Shown: positions 24,771-33,073 of the stretch, one piece after another | How positions within the stretch are numbered: position 1 is the stretch's first letter | Layout: each line of letters opens with the position of its first letter | Assembly (NCBI RefSeq): GCF_964222135.1 | Contig: NZ_CAXQBR010000001.1 | Span: forward strand, 1-64,000 | Direction: 5' to 3' | Length of the DNA: 64,000 bases | DNA from: Euzebya sp. | Lineage (GTDB): Bacteria; Actinomycetota; Nitriliruptoria; Euzebyales; Euzebyaceae | The notes under the pieces: generated by a model | The model's input: the letters and a program-made list of their open reading frames with translations, nothing else | The model's database searches: none | Told to the model about the DNA's origin: nothing | Position numbers and translations under genes: made by a program

Positions 24771-25610
24771 CTACACGTCGCCGGTGATGACGAAGCTCGC
24801 CAGCGCGCGGCCGAGGGCCTCGACGTCGCGCTCGGCGACCACCTGCACCTGGACGCGGATCACGAACGCGCGCGTGTTCGGGACGGCCCCGAGGATCAGG
24901 TAGCCCGTCTCGGTGCCGCCGCAGTTCTCGAACACGTCGGCCTGGCCCGTGTAGAGGCCGTCGTCGTAGGGCTGGCGGCCGAGGTAGGTGCAGACGCCGC
25001 TGAACGGGCCGACGAGCTCGTCGAGGAGCGTCACCTCGTTCTCGCTCTGGGCCACCTCGGTCGAGGCGGTGACGATCAGTCCGGGCACGTCCCAGGTGTT
25101 GGTGAAGCCCTCGAGGTCGGGGGCGGCCCGCACGTCGAACAGCTGCCGCCCCTGCTCGTCGGTGAAGGGCCGGCCGTCGACCTGGTTCCACTCCGCGGGC
25201 ACCTCGACCTGGATCGCGCCGGTGTCGTCGGTGATCGTCGTGTAGCTGGCGTACGAGGTCTCGCCGCCGACCGCCATCTCGTCGGCGATGGCCTCCTCGC
25301 CGGTCAGGCCCCCGCCTGGCGGCGCGGTGGTCGCCACCGCGGCGGGCTCGGTCGTCGGCACCGCCGTGGCGGTCTCGGTCGGCACCGGGACGTCGGTCTC
25401 GACGTCCTTGACGTCCTCAGTGGCCTCCTCCGTCGCCTCCTCGGTGGGCTCCTCGGTCGGCTCGTCCTCGTCGGCCTCGTCCTCGTCGACCGCGGCGGCC
25501 TCCGTGGGCTCCTCCTCGGCCTCCGACCCCTCGTCACCGCCGCCGCAGGCCGCGACCAGCAGGGCCAGGACGAGCACCAGGGCGCACACCCGCCACGACG
25601 TTCCGTTCAC
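24771..25610 (-). CDS. Secreted lipoprotein with acidic linker
   Basis: 279 residues. The signal peptide ends in a lipobox (LALLVAAC, Cys 22), so the protein should be lipid-anchored outside the membrane. Next come about 75 residues rich in Glu, Asp, Thr and Pro (EEPTEEATEEATEDV), a flexible spacer, and a globular domain from about residue 115 with two conserved-looking Cys (SGVCTYLG and FENCGGTE). No family is recognised. GGGGAGAG precedes the GTG start. Confidence 0.85.
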   Translation of the reverse strand: MNGTSWRVCALVLVLALLVAACGGGDEGSEAEEEPTEAAAVDEDEADEDEPTEEPTEEATEEATEDVKDVETDVPVPTETATAVPTTEPAAVATTAPPGGGLTGEEAIADEMAVGGETSYASYTTITDDTGAIQVEVPAEWNQVDGRPFTDEQGRQLFDVRAAPDLEGFTNTWDVPGLIVTASTEVAQSENEVTLLDELVGPFSGVCTYLGRQPYDDGLYTGQADVFENCGGTETGYLILGAVPNTRAFVIRVQVQVVAERDVEALGRALASFVITGDV

Positions 25611-25708
25611 GACTGTCTCTCCCCTCGAGGGCCGCGGACCCGCAGCCGGACCGGCAGAGTCTCGCAGATCCCGCGCACCGGTTCCAGCGCCGCAGCTCCC
25701 CGTGGCCC

Positions 25709-25810
25709 CTAGGCCGTCGACCCGGCCAGGGCGGCGGCCAGCAGCGCCGCGAGCATGCCGATGATCACCACGAACACCACCACCCGCACCCAGCGCCGTC
25801 GCGGATCCAC
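25709..25810 (-). CDS. 33-residue single-span membrane protein
   Basis: MDPRRRWVRVVVFVV then IIGMLAALLAAALAGSTA: an Arg-rich cytoplasmic start and one hydrophobic helix. GGGGAGGGG lies 5 bases before the GTG start, and third codon positions are nearly all G or C. The gene sits 17 bases after the abrB-like gene on the same strand, so it is likely cotranscribed. Form and size recall small membrane miniproteins such as Prli42, but a relationship is only a suggestion. Confidence 0.6.
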   Translation of the reverse strand: MDPRRRWVRVVVFVVIIGMLAALLAAALAGSTA

Positions 25811-25827
25811 TCAGCCCCTCCCCGCCC

Positions 25828-26112
25828 TCATCCGCGCCCCTCGCGGCCGCGGGCGCGGACCGCCGCGACGCAGGACCAGCACACCGGCCGCTCCAGCACC
25901 TCGGTCAGGTCCGTCGTCGCCTCGCAGAACGTGCAGACCTCGTGCGGCTTGACGAGGTGCAAGACCTCGCCCACCAGCTCCACCTCGAGCTCGTCCCCGT
26001 CCTCGATCCCGAGGACCTTCCGCATCGACGCGGGGATCACGACCCGGCCCAGGTGATCGACCTTCCGCCGGACGCCTCGGCTGCGTCCCTGCGGTGCAGC
26101 ACCCGTGGACAT
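25828..26112 (-). CDS. AbrB-family regulator with C-terminal zinc motif
   Basis: 94 residues. VRRKVDHLGRVVIPASMRKV and LGIEDGDELEVELVGEVLHL form the AbrB swapped-hairpin DNA-binding fold, nearly the Bacillus AbrB core. A C-terminal CTFCEATTDL ... RPVCWSC looks like a four-Cys zinc site. The gene lies near metG and tatD as in Bacillus, so it is an ortholog by position too. TACCCT lies 8 bases before the ATG inside a palindrome AGGGTACCCT, a possible autoregulatory site. Confidence 0.93.
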   Translation of the reverse strand: MSTGAAPQGRSRGVRRKVDHLGRVVIPASMRKVLGIEDGDELEVELVGEVLHLVKPHEVCTFCEATTDLTEVLERPVCWSCVAAVRARGREGRG

Positions 26113-26120
26113 GGAGGCGA

Positions 26121-26130
26121 AGGGTACCCT
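26121..26130. promoter_or_regulatory. AGGGTACCCT palindrome at the abrB-like promoter
   Basis: Perfect 10-bp palindrome. Read on the minus strand it supplies a -10 box (TACCCT) 8 bases before the abrB-like ATG. It lies in the divergent region between this gene and tatD. Confidence 0.45.
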
Positions 26131-26225
26131 CGCGGTCGCCGGGGGCGGGCGCACCCCGACCCCGCCGTCGACGGTGCGGGCCGGTCCGACCCCGAGCGAG
26201 CCGACCCCGATGGAGCCCCCACGCC

Positions 26226-27002
26226 GTGTTCACCGACACCCACTGCCACCTGACCCACGTGCCGACCGGTGCGCGAGCGGCCATCGACACCGCCCGCGCT
26301 GACGGGGTGACGACGATGGTCACCGTCGGCACCGACCTGGCGTCGTCCGCCGAGTGCGTGCGGATCGCGGCGGCCCACGAGGGGGTCTACGCCGCCGTCG
26401 GGATCCACCCCAACGACGCGATCGAGGCCACCGAGGCCGTCCTGGCGCGCATCGAGGACCTCGCCCAGCACGACAGCGTGGTCGCCGTCGGCGAGACCGG
26501 GTTGGACTGGTTCCGCGAGGGTGCCCCGCCCATCCGCCAGGAGGAGTCCTTCCGCAGCCACATCCGGATCGCCCGCGACGCCGACCGCACCCTCGTGATC
26601 CACGACCGCGAGGCCCACGACGACATCGTGCGGGTCCTCGTCGACGAGATGCCCCTGCCCCGCGTGGTCTTCCACTGCTTCTCCGGCGGCCGCGACCTGG
26701 TCGAGACCTGCGCGGTGAACGGCTGGTGGATGTCCTTCGCCGGCAACGTCACGTTCACCAACGCCACGCCCCTGCAGGAGGCCGCCGCCGCGGTGCCGCT
26801 CGAGCTGCTCCTCACCGAGACCGACTCCCCGTTCCTCACCCCCCACCCGCACCGGGGCAAGCCGAACTCGCCGTCGATGGTGGCGGTCACCACGGCGTTC
26901 CTGGCCGACCTGCACGGGCTCGGCACCGAGGACATGGCCGCCGCGGTCGGCGACAACGCCCGACGCGCCTTCGCGCTGCCCGGCGCCCCCGGCGGAGGGT
27001 GA
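26226..27002 (+). CDS. tatD: TatD-family metal-dependent deoxyribonuclease
   Basis: 258 residues from GTG 26226. TDTHCHLTH (metal His pair), AAVGIHPNDAIEA, VAVGETGLDWFRE, HCFSGGRDL and LLTETDSPFLTPHPHRGKPN are all standard TatD motifs. Members have 3'-5' DNase/RNase activity and act in DNA repair or tRNA processing. The stop is 2 bases before the rsmA start, so the two genes are coupled. The rpfB/yabE and rnmV genes that separate them in other lineages are absent. Confidence 0.95.
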   Translation: MFTDTHCHLTHVPTGARAAIDTARADGVTTMVTVGTDLASSAECVRIAAAHEGVYAAVGIHPNDAIEATEAVLARIEDLAQHDSVVAVGETGLDWFREGAPPIRQEESFRSHIRIARDADRTLVIHDREAHDDIVRVLVDEMPLPRVVFHCFSGGRDLVETCAVNGWWMSFAGNVTFTNATPLQEAAAAVPLELLLTETDSPFLTPHPHRGKPNSPSMVAVTTAFLADLHGLGTEDMAAAVGDNARRAFALPGAPGGG

Positions 27003-27004
27003 GG

Positions 27005-27838
27005 GTGGGGGACGCCCCGCGCCCCCTCCTCGGACGCGGGGACGTCCGGCGGCTGCTCGCGGCGCACGGGCTGCACCCGACGAAGCGCCGCGGCCAGAAC
27101 TTCGTGGTGGACCCGAACACGGTGCGGAGGATCGTCCGGGACGCCGGGGTCGCCGCCGGCGACCTGGTCGTCGAGGTCGGGCCGGGGCTCGGCAGCCTCA
27201 CCCTCGCCCTCCTGGAGGCAGGTGCCCGCGTCGTCGCGGTCGAGCTCGACCACGGTCTCGCCGCCGCCCTGGCTGACGTGGTCGGTCCCGGGGTCGAGGT
27301 CCGCACCGCGGATGCCGTCGCCGTCGACTACGACGAGCTGACCGGCGGCGAGCCGGCGGTCATGGTGGCCAACCTGCCCTACAACGTGGCCACGCCGATC
27401 GTCCTGACCGCCCTGCGGCAGCGGGCGCTCGCCGGCTACCACGTGATGGTCCAGCGGGAGGTGGGGGAGCGGTGGGTCGCTGCCGTCGGCGATCCGGCCC
27501 ACGGCGCGGTGAGCGTGAAGATCGCGCTGCTCGCGGATGCGCGGATCGCCGGGACGGTCAGCCGCCAGGCGTTCTGGCCCGTCCCCAACGTCGACTCGGT
27601 CACCGTCGACCTCCGCCCCCACGACCGGGTCCCCGCCGACGCCGTCGCCCGGGCGATCCCGCTGGTCGACGCCGGCTTCGCCCAGCGGCGCAAGCGCCTG
27701 CGCAACGCCCTCGCCGGGCCGGAGGCGACCGCCGCCGACGTCGAGGCCCTGCTCGAGCGCGCTGACATCCCCCGGACCGCCCGGGCGGAGGAGCTGGACC
27801 TCGCCGCCTGGCTCCGGCTGGCCGACGCGGTCAAGTGA
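27005..27838 (+). CDS. rsmA: 16S rRNA (adenine(1518)-N6/adenine(1519)-N6)-dimethyltransferase
   Basis: 277 residues from GTG 27005, preceded by GGAGGGTGAGG. KRRGQNFVVDPNTVRRIVRD, VVEVGPGLGSLTLALLEAG (SAM site) and the catalytic NLPYNVATPIV motif identify KsgA/RsmA. PNVDSVTVDLRPHDR and FAQRRKRLRNALAG are the C-terminal family marks. It dimethylates two adenines near the 3' end of 16S rRNA, a late assembly step. Confidence 0.97.
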   Translation: MGDAPRPLLGRGDVRRLLAAHGLHPTKRRGQNFVVDPNTVRRIVRDAGVAAGDLVVEVGPGLGSLTLALLEAGARVVAVELDHGLAAALADVVGPGVEVRTADAVAVDYDELTGGEPAVMVANLPYNVATPIVLTALRQRALAGYHVMVQREVGERWVAAVGDPAHGAVSVKIALLADARIAGTVSRQAFWPVPNVDSVTVDLRPHDRVPADAVARAIPLVDAGFAQRRKRLRNALAGPEATAADVEALLERADIPRTARAEELDLAAWLRLADAVK

Positions 27839-27862
27839 CGTCCCCGCGCCAGCCGAGGTTCG

Positions 27863-27908
27863 GCGCGATCGGGGCCTCCCTCGCCTGACGGCGAGGATCG
27901 GCGCGATC
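27863..27908. repeat. Palindromic GATCGGGGCC repeat, copy 2
   Basis: 46 bases: GCGCGATCGGGGCC, TCCCTCGCC, loop TGAC, GGCGAGG, then ATCGGCGCGATC. It is the same as the copy at 60132-60177 read on the other strand, apart from one base. It lies between rsmA and ispE. Confidence 0.85.
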
Positions 27909-27959
27909 GTGGAGCGCCCACCGGACCCGTCGGGCCCACGCTCCCGGGGCGACACCGCG

Positions 27960-27965
27960 TAGGGT
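27960..27965 (+). promoter_or_regulatory. Putative -10 box of ispE (leaderless)
   Basis: TAGGGT 8 bases before the ispE GTG. It suggests ispE has its own promoter downstream of the repeat. Confidence 0.4.
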
Positions 27966-27973
27966 TCACGGCC

Positions 27974-28933
27974 GTGCCCCAGTCCCAGCCGTCCCCGACG
28001 CGGATCCAGGTCCGCGTGCCGGCGAAGATCAACCCGTTCCTCGCGGTCCGGGGTGTGCGCGAGGACGGGTACCACGAGCTCAGCACGGTCTTCCAGACCG
28101 TCGCGCTCTCGGACACCCTCACCATGTCCGTCATGGCGGCGGAGGGGCGGATGTACCACCCCACGTCGGGCGGGCGGGTCGCGGTGCACTTCAGCCACGA
28201 CGGCGGCGCCGGCGTGCCGGCCGGCGACGACAACCTGGTGGTGCGCGCCGCGACGCTGCTGGCCGACCGGATCGGCCTCAGGCTCCAGGCCGACGCGCCG
28301 ATCCGCACCCTCCTCGCCCTCGAGAAGCGGATCCCGGTCGCCGGCGGGATGGCCGGCGGCTCCGCGGACGCCGCGGCGGCCCTGCTGGGGTTGAACGAGC
28401 TGTGGGGCGGCGACCTGTCCCGCAGGGCGCTGCTCGAGCTGGCCGCCGACCTCGGCGCCGACGTGCCCTTCTGCCTGGTGGGCGGGACCGCCCTCGCGAC
28501 CGGGACCGGCAGCGCCACCGCCGGCGTCCTCTGCCGCGGGTCGTTCCACTGGGTGGCGTGCACCGCCGACGAGGAGCTCGCGACGCCCGCGGTGTACGCC
28601 GCATGGGACGATCACTGCGAACCGGGGGAGCAGACCGCGGACGACGTGCTCGCCGCGGTGGCGGCCGGTGACCCCGAGCGGCTCGGCCCCGCCCTCCACA
28701 ACGACCTCCAACCCGCGGCCGAGGTCCTCATGCCGCGCCTCCGCGCCGACCGCCGGGCCCTGCTCGACGCCGGCGCCCTCGGTGCCGTGGTCAGCGGCAG
28801 CGGGCCGACCCTGCTGGCCCTGGCCGCGGACCAGGCGGAGGCCCACCGCATCGCCGGTCGGGTCGCCGGACGCTTCGCCGACGTGCTCATCACCCGGTCG
28901 CCGGCCGGGGGGCCCGTGCTGTCCGCGGGCTGA
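27974..28933 (+). CDS. ispE: 4-diphosphocytidyl-2-C-methyl-D-erythritol kinase
   Basis: 319 residues, GHMP kinase. RVPAKINPFLAVRGVREDGY (motif 1), EKRIPVAGGMAGGSADAAAA (ATP loop, motif 2) and VVSGSGPTLLALA (motif 3) are present. It phosphorylates CDP-ME in the MEP pathway, which feeds undecaprenyl and other isoprenoids used by UppP, Pmt and wall synthesis. The GTG start follows the repeat element and a leaderless-type -10. Confidence 0.96.
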   Translation: MPQSQPSPTRIQVRVPAKINPFLAVRGVREDGYHELSTVFQTVALSDTLTMSVMAAEGRMYHPTSGGRVAVHFSHDGGAGVPAGDDNLVVRAATLLADRIGLRLQADAPIRTLLALEKRIPVAGGMAGGSADAAAALLGLNELWGGDLSRRALLELAADLGADVPFCLVGGTALATGTGSATAGVLCRGSFHWVACTADEELATPAVYAAWDDHCEPGEQTADDVLAAVAAGDPERLGPALHNDLQPAAEVLMPRLRADRRALLDAGALGAVVSGSGPTLLALAADQAEAHRIAGRVAGRFADVLITRSPAGGPVLSAG

Positions 28934-28980
28934 TCCCGCTCGCGTCCTCCAGGCCTCCCGCTACGCTGTCAACCCGCCCT

Positions 28981-29051
28981 TGGGGGGTGGTGAAATGGCA
29001 TCACGTCGTCCTTTGGAGTCGAAGTTGAAGGTTCGATACCTTCCCCCCCAG
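28981..29051 (+). tRNA. tRNA-Gln (anticodon UUG)
   Basis: 71 nt: acceptor TGGGGGG/CCCCCCA, D stem GTGA/TCAC, anticodon arm TCGTC-CTTTGGA-GTCGA, T arm GAAGG-TTCGATA-CCTTC, discriminator G. The anticodon stem has one T-T mismatch in the middle. CCA is not encoded. M. tuberculosis also has tRNA-Gln beside glmU. A TACGCT at 28962-28967 may be its -10. Confidence 0.9.
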
Positions 29052-29113
29052 CTCCTCCCGACCGCCCCGCGGTGCAGTCCGCCGACCCCCTGCGACCCGA
29101 TCGGAGCCCTGCG

Positions 29114-30499
29114 ATGAACGCCGCCGTGGTGCTGGCCGCGGGCAAGGGGACCCGCCTGCGCTCCGCCACGCCCAAGGTGCTCCACCCCGCCGCCGGGCGC
29201 CCCCTCCTCGGATGGGTGCTCGAGGCCCAGCACCCCCTCGGGCTCGCCCGCGTCGTCGTGGTCGTCGGCCACGGCGGCGACGACGTCCGCGGCTACGTCG
29301 ACGGCCTCGGGATGCCGGGGGGCAGGTGCGTCCCCCAGGCGGAGCAGCGGGGCACCGGTCACGCCGTGCGCACCGCCCTCGACGCCGGCGCGCTCGACGA
29401 CGCGACCGAGGTCCTCGTGCTGGCCGGGGACGTGCCCGCGGTGACCCCCGCCTCGCTCGAGGCGCTGCGCGCCGCGCGGGGCGACGTGCCCGCCGCGGTG
29501 ATGACCACCCGGCTGGCCGACCCGACCGGCTACGGCCGCATCCTGACCGACGGCGACCGGATCACCGCCATCGTCGAGGAGCGCGACGCCACCGACGCCC
29601 AGCGCGGCGTCGACCGCGTCAACACCGGCCTGTTCGCCTTCGACGCCACCGCCCTCCGCGGCGCGCTCGGTCGCCTGACGACCGACAACGCCCAGGGGGA
29701 GGAGTACCTGACCGACACCGTCGCCCTCCTGGCGGCGGAGGGTGGCGTGACCGGCGTGGACGTCCCCGCCGACGAGGTCGCCGGCGTCAACGACCGGGCC
29801 CAGCTCGCCGCCGTCGAGGCGACGCTCCGCCGGCGGATCCTCGACGGGCTGATGGTGGCCGGCGTCCGCGTCGTCGACCCCGCCGCCACCTACGTCGACG
29901 CCGAGGTCGAGGTCGCCGCCGATGCGACCCTGCTGCCGGGCACCATGCTCCACGGGCGGACGAGGGTCGCGGCCGGCGCGGTCGTCGGTCCGCACTCGCG
30001 GTTGACCGACGTGGTCGTCGAGGCCGACGCGACGGTGACCTACACCGTCGCGGTCGAGGCTCGCGTCGGACCGCGTGCGACCGTGGGGCCCTACACCCAC
30101 CTGCGGGCCGGCACGGTGCTCGAGGCGGGCGCCAAGGCCGGCGGGTTCGTCGAGATGAAGAAGGCCCACATCGGTGAGGGGTCGAAGGTCCCCCACCTGT
30201 CCTACGTCGGCGACGCCGAGGTCGGCCGCGGCGTCAACGTCGGCGCCGGCGTCGTCACCGTCAACTACGACGGCTTCACGAAGTCCGTGACCACCATCGG
30301 CGACGGCGCCTTCGTCGGCTCCGACACCATGCTGGTCGCCCCGATCGAGGTCGGACCCGGCGCCTACGTGGGCGCGGGCTCGGTGATCACCACCGACGTG
30401 CCGGCCGACGCCCTCGCCCTCGAGCGCGGGGAGCGGCGGACGATCGAGGGGTGGGCGGCCCGCAAGCGCGAGCGACACCGGAAGGGCGACCAGGCCTGA
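29114..30499 (+). CDS. glmU: Bifunctional UDP-GlcNAc pyrophosphorylase / glucosamine-1-P acetyltransferase
   Basis: 461 residues. The N-terminal uridylyltransferase has VVLAAGKGTRLRSATPKVLH; the C-terminal left-handed beta-helix (from about residue 255) has hexapeptide repeats and the catalytic GFVEMKKAHIGEGSKVPHLS plus NYDGF. It makes UDP-GlcNAc for peptidoglycan. Its TGA overlaps the prs ATG (TGATG). Confidence 0.97.
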   Translation: MNAAVVLAAGKGTRLRSATPKVLHPAAGRPLLGWVLEAQHPLGLARVVVVVGHGGDDVRGYVDGLGMPGGRCVPQAEQRGTGHAVRTALDAGALDDATEVLVLAGDVPAVTPASLEALRAARGDVPAAVMTTRLADPTGYGRILTDGDRITAIVEERDATDAQRGVDRVNTGLFAFDATALRGALGRLTTDNAQGEEYLTDTVALLAAEGGVTGVDVPADEVAGVNDRAQLAAVEATLRRRILDGLMVAGVRVVDPAATYVDAEVEVAADATLLPGTMLHGRTRVAAGAVVGPHSRLTDVVVEADATVTYTVAVEARVGPRATVGPYTHLRAGTVLEAGAKAGGFVEMKKAHIGEGSKVPHLSYVGDAEVGRGVNVGAGVVTVNYDGFTKSVTTIGDGAFVGSDTMLVAPIEVGPGAYVGAGSVITTDVPADALALERGERRTIEGWAARKRERHRKGDQA

Positions 30500-31467
30500 T
30501 GGAGATCATGAACAAGAAGCGGATGCAGGTGTTCAGCGGCACCGCGTTCCCCGCGCTCGCCGCCGAGGTCGCCGACCACCTCGACCTGCGGCTCGGCGAG
30601 GTCGACATCCACCGCTTCGCCAACGGGGAGATCTACTGCCGGTACCGCGAGAACATCCGCGGCTCCGACGTGTTCATCGTGCAGACCCACTGCGAGCCGG
30701 TGAACGCGAACATCATGGAGCAGCTCATCATGATCGACGCCGCGAAGCGGGCGTCGGCCAAGCGGATCACCGCCGTGGTGCCCTTCTACGGCTACGCACG
30801 CCAGGACAAGAAGACCAACGGCCGCGAGCCGATCACCGCCCGGCTGCTCGCGGACCTGCTGACGACCGCCGGCGCCGACCGGGTCGTCAGCGTCGACCTG
30901 CACACCGGTCAGATCCAGGGGTTCTTCAACACCCCCCTCGACCACCTCACCGCCCTGCCGCTGCTGGTGACCTGGATCAGGGAGAACTTCGACCTGTCCG
31001 AGATCGTGGTCGCCTCGCCCGACGCCGGGGGCGTCCGCCTGGCCCAGAAGTTCTCCACCCGCCTGGACAACGCCCCGATCGCCTTCCTCGCGAAGACCCG
31101 CACCGCGCACAACGTCGCCCGCACGCTCGCGGTCGTGGGCGAGGTCGCCGACCGCACCGTCGTGATGGTGGACGACATGATCGACACCGCCGGGACCCTG
31201 TGCGGCGCGGCGGAGATGCTGACCTCGAGGGGCGCCCGCCGCGTGATCGCCTGCGCCACCCACCCGCTCTTCAGCGGCCCCGCCTACGAGCGGCTGCAGC
31301 AGTCGTCCATCGAGAAGATCGTCGTCACCAACACCCTCCCCATCCCCGAGGACTCCGGCTGCGACAAGATCGCCCAGATCTCCATCGCGTCGACCATCGC
31401 CCAGACGATGCGCGCCATCTTCGAGGACGAGTCGGTCAGCGAGCTCTTCAACGACGACAACAGCTAG
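30499..31467 (+). CDS. prs: Ribose-phosphate pyrophosphokinase
   Basis: 322 residues. FPALAAEVADHLDLRLGEVD, VVPFYGYARQDKKTNGREPI (catalytic flexible loop follows), SVDLHTGQIQGFFNTPLDHL and the PRPP loop VVMVDDMIDTAGTL are standard. It makes PRPP for nucleotides, His, Trp and NAD. A second ATG at 30508 (MNKKRMQVFSG) is an alternative start. It is translationally coupled to glmU. Confidence 0.97.
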   Translation: MEIMNKKRMQVFSGTAFPALAAEVADHLDLRLGEVDIHRFANGEIYCRYRENIRGSDVFIVQTHCEPVNANIMEQLIMIDAAKRASAKRITAVVPFYGYARQDKKTNGREPITARLLADLLTTAGADRVVSVDLHTGQIQGFFNTPLDHLTALPLLVTWIRENFDLSEIVVASPDAGGVRLAQKFSTRLDNAPIAFLAKTRTAHNVARTLAVVGEVADRTVVMVDDMIDTAGTLCGAAEMLTSRGARRVIACATHPLFSGPAYERLQQSSIEKIVVTNTLPIPEDSGCDKIAQISIASTIAQTMRAIFEDESVSELFNDDNS

Positions 31468-31566
31468 TCGCGCTCCGCTCGGGCGCTGGCGGTCCGCCTC
31501 GGCTGGCGCCTCGCCGGAGGGCGGTGGTCGCAGGTCCGAGTGGTGGTCGGGGTCCGGGGGGGTGGC

Positions 31567-31572
31567 TACACT
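31567..31572 (+). promoter_or_regulatory. Putative -10 box upstream of rplY
   Basis: TACACT about 118 bases before rplY. The 223-base gap between prs and rplY has no ORF with normal codon use; this box would give a leader of roughly 110 bases ending in AAGGAG before the ATG. Confidence 0.4.
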
Positions 31573-31690
31573 CGCTCATCCCCGCGCGCAGCGGCGGCCC
31601 TGGCACGCCCGCGCGCCGTCTCATCCCCGCGCCGTGCGCACCCGTGCCCTCGGTCCCGCGCGACCCGATGTCCCAAGGAGTACCCCAGCG

Positions 31691-32350
31691 ATGGCTGACC
31701 AGATCGCCCTCAGCGCCGAACCCCGTCCCGGGTCGGGGAAGGGTGAAGCCCGCACCCTCCGCGCCCAGGGGCGCGTGCCCGCCGTGGCCTACGGGTCCAA
31801 GCTCTCGTCGACCTCGATCCACGTCGACGCGAAGGAGCTGCGCGCCGCCCTGTCCACCGACGCCGGCGAGAACGCGGTCATCCGTCTGGCCGTCGGTGGG
31901 GACACCCACCTGACGATGCCGCGCGAGATCCACCGCCACCCGGTGCGCCGCGACGTCCTCCACCTGGACTTCGTCGCCTTCGACCGCGACCAGAAGGTCA
32001 CCGTCGAGGTGCCCCTCCACGTCCTGGGCGAGGGCCCCGAGGGCGCGATCGTCAGCCAGCCGATGAACGTGCTGACCATCGACGTCCTCCCCCTCGAGGT
32101 CCCCGACTACGTCGAGACGTCCATCGAGGGCCTCGAGGTCGGTGACGTCATCCGCGCCGGCGACATCAGCCTGCCCGACGGCGTCGACCTGCACGACGAC
32201 CCCGAGCGCACCGCGGTGTCCATCACCCTGCCCGACCTCGAGCCGGTCGAGGAGACCGCCGAGGAGGCCGTCGAGGAGGCCCTCGCCGGTGAGGACGCGG
32301 GCGAGGGTGGCGAGACCGCCGAGGGCGGCGACGAGGCCGAGGGCGAGTAG
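31691..32350 (+). CDS. rplY: 50S ribosomal protein L25/general stress protein Ctc
   Basis: 219 residues, the long Ctc form with an N-terminal 5S-rRNA-binding domain (GKGEARTLRAQGRVPAVAYG, HRHPVRRDVLHLDFVAFDRD) and a C-terminal TL5 domain (VEVPLHVLGEGPEGAIVSQP), ending in a 45-residue Glu/Ala/Gly tail. It binds 5S rRNA in the large subunit. The order prs-rplY-pth is conserved from Bacillus to Mycobacterium. Confidence 0.96.
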   Translation: MADQIALSAEPRPGSGKGEARTLRAQGRVPAVAYGSKLSSTSIHVDAKELRAALSTDAGENAVIRLAVGGDTHLTMPREIHRHPVRRDVLHLDFVAFDRDQKVTVEVPLHVLGEGPEGAIVSQPMNVLTIDVLPLEVPDYVETSIEGLEVGDVIRAGDISLPDGVDLHDDPERTAVSITLPDLEPVEETAEEAVEEALAGEDAGEGGETAEGGDEAEGE

Positions 32351-32427
32351 CCCCCGCCCCCGTGGCGCCCTCCCGGTGGTGGCCGTCACGGCGGCGTGGT
32401 GCGGCACCCGACCCCCCAGGAGATCCC

Positions 32428-33000
32428 ATGGACCGGTGGCTCGCCGTCGGCCTGACGAACCCCGAGGCGGAGTACGGCGGGACCCGCCACAACGTCGGGG
32501 CTGACGTGATCCGGCGGCTGGCAGCGCGCCTGGGCGCGGACCTGAAGCCGCACCGCACCTCCGCGCTCGTGGCCGACACCTGGGACCGGCCGGGTGGCAC
32601 GCCGCTGTCGCTGGCCGTGCCGTACGGCTACATGAACACCTCCGGCGGGCCGGTCCAGCAGCTGGTGCGCTTCTACAAGCTGCCGACCCGGCACGTCGTG
32701 GTCGTGTGCGACGAGCTCGACCTCGACCTCGGCGTCGTGAAGGTCAAGCGGGGCGGGACCAGCGGGCACAACGGCCTGCGGGACGTCCAGCAGAAGCTCG
32801 GCGTGGACGACTACCTGCGGGTCCGCGTGGGGATCGGCCGCCCGCCCGGACGCATGCCGGGCGCGAAGTACGTGCTGCAGCGCTTCGCAGCTGCCGAGCG
32901 CGACGACGCGGACCTCGCGATCGAGCGCGCGGCGGACACCGTCCTGATGCTGATCGGCGAGGGCCTCGAGGCCACGCAGAACCAGGTCCACCGCACCTGA
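32428..33000 (+). CDS. pth: Peptidyl-tRNA hydrolase
   Basis: 190 residues, preceded by AGGAGA. LAVGLTNPEAEYGGTRHNVG (catalytic His after TR), PYGYMNTSGGPV, VVCDELDLDLGVVKVKRGGT and SGHNGLRDVQQKLG are the Pth signatures. It frees tRNA from drop-off peptidyl-tRNAs. The first motif usually reads GNPG; here it is TNPE. Confidence 0.96.
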   Translation: MDRWLAVGLTNPEAEYGGTRHNVGADVIRRLAARLGADLKPHRTSALVADTWDRPGGTPLSLAVPYGYMNTSGGPVQQLVRFYKLPTRHVVVVCDELDLDLGVVKVKRGGTSGHNGLRDVQQKLGVDDYLRVRVGIGRPPGRMPGAKYVLQRFAAAERDDADLAIERAADTVLMLIGEGLEATQNQVHRT

Positions 33001-33073
33001 CCCGGACCCGTCACCCGACGGCCCGGAATCGGTCTTCAGGCCGTCCGCCGACGTGCCGATGGGGGAGGGAGCG

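Noticed and set aside
28981-29051. tRNA-Gln as a pseudogene because of the T-T mismatch in the anticodon stem
   Set aside because: All other stems pair, the anticodon loop and discriminator are typical and the location beside glmU is conserved; one mismatch is tolerable.
31448-32407. Minus-strand ORF opposite rplY
   Set aside because: Shadow of rplY; its first part is in an intergenic region with no ribosome site and shows no domain.
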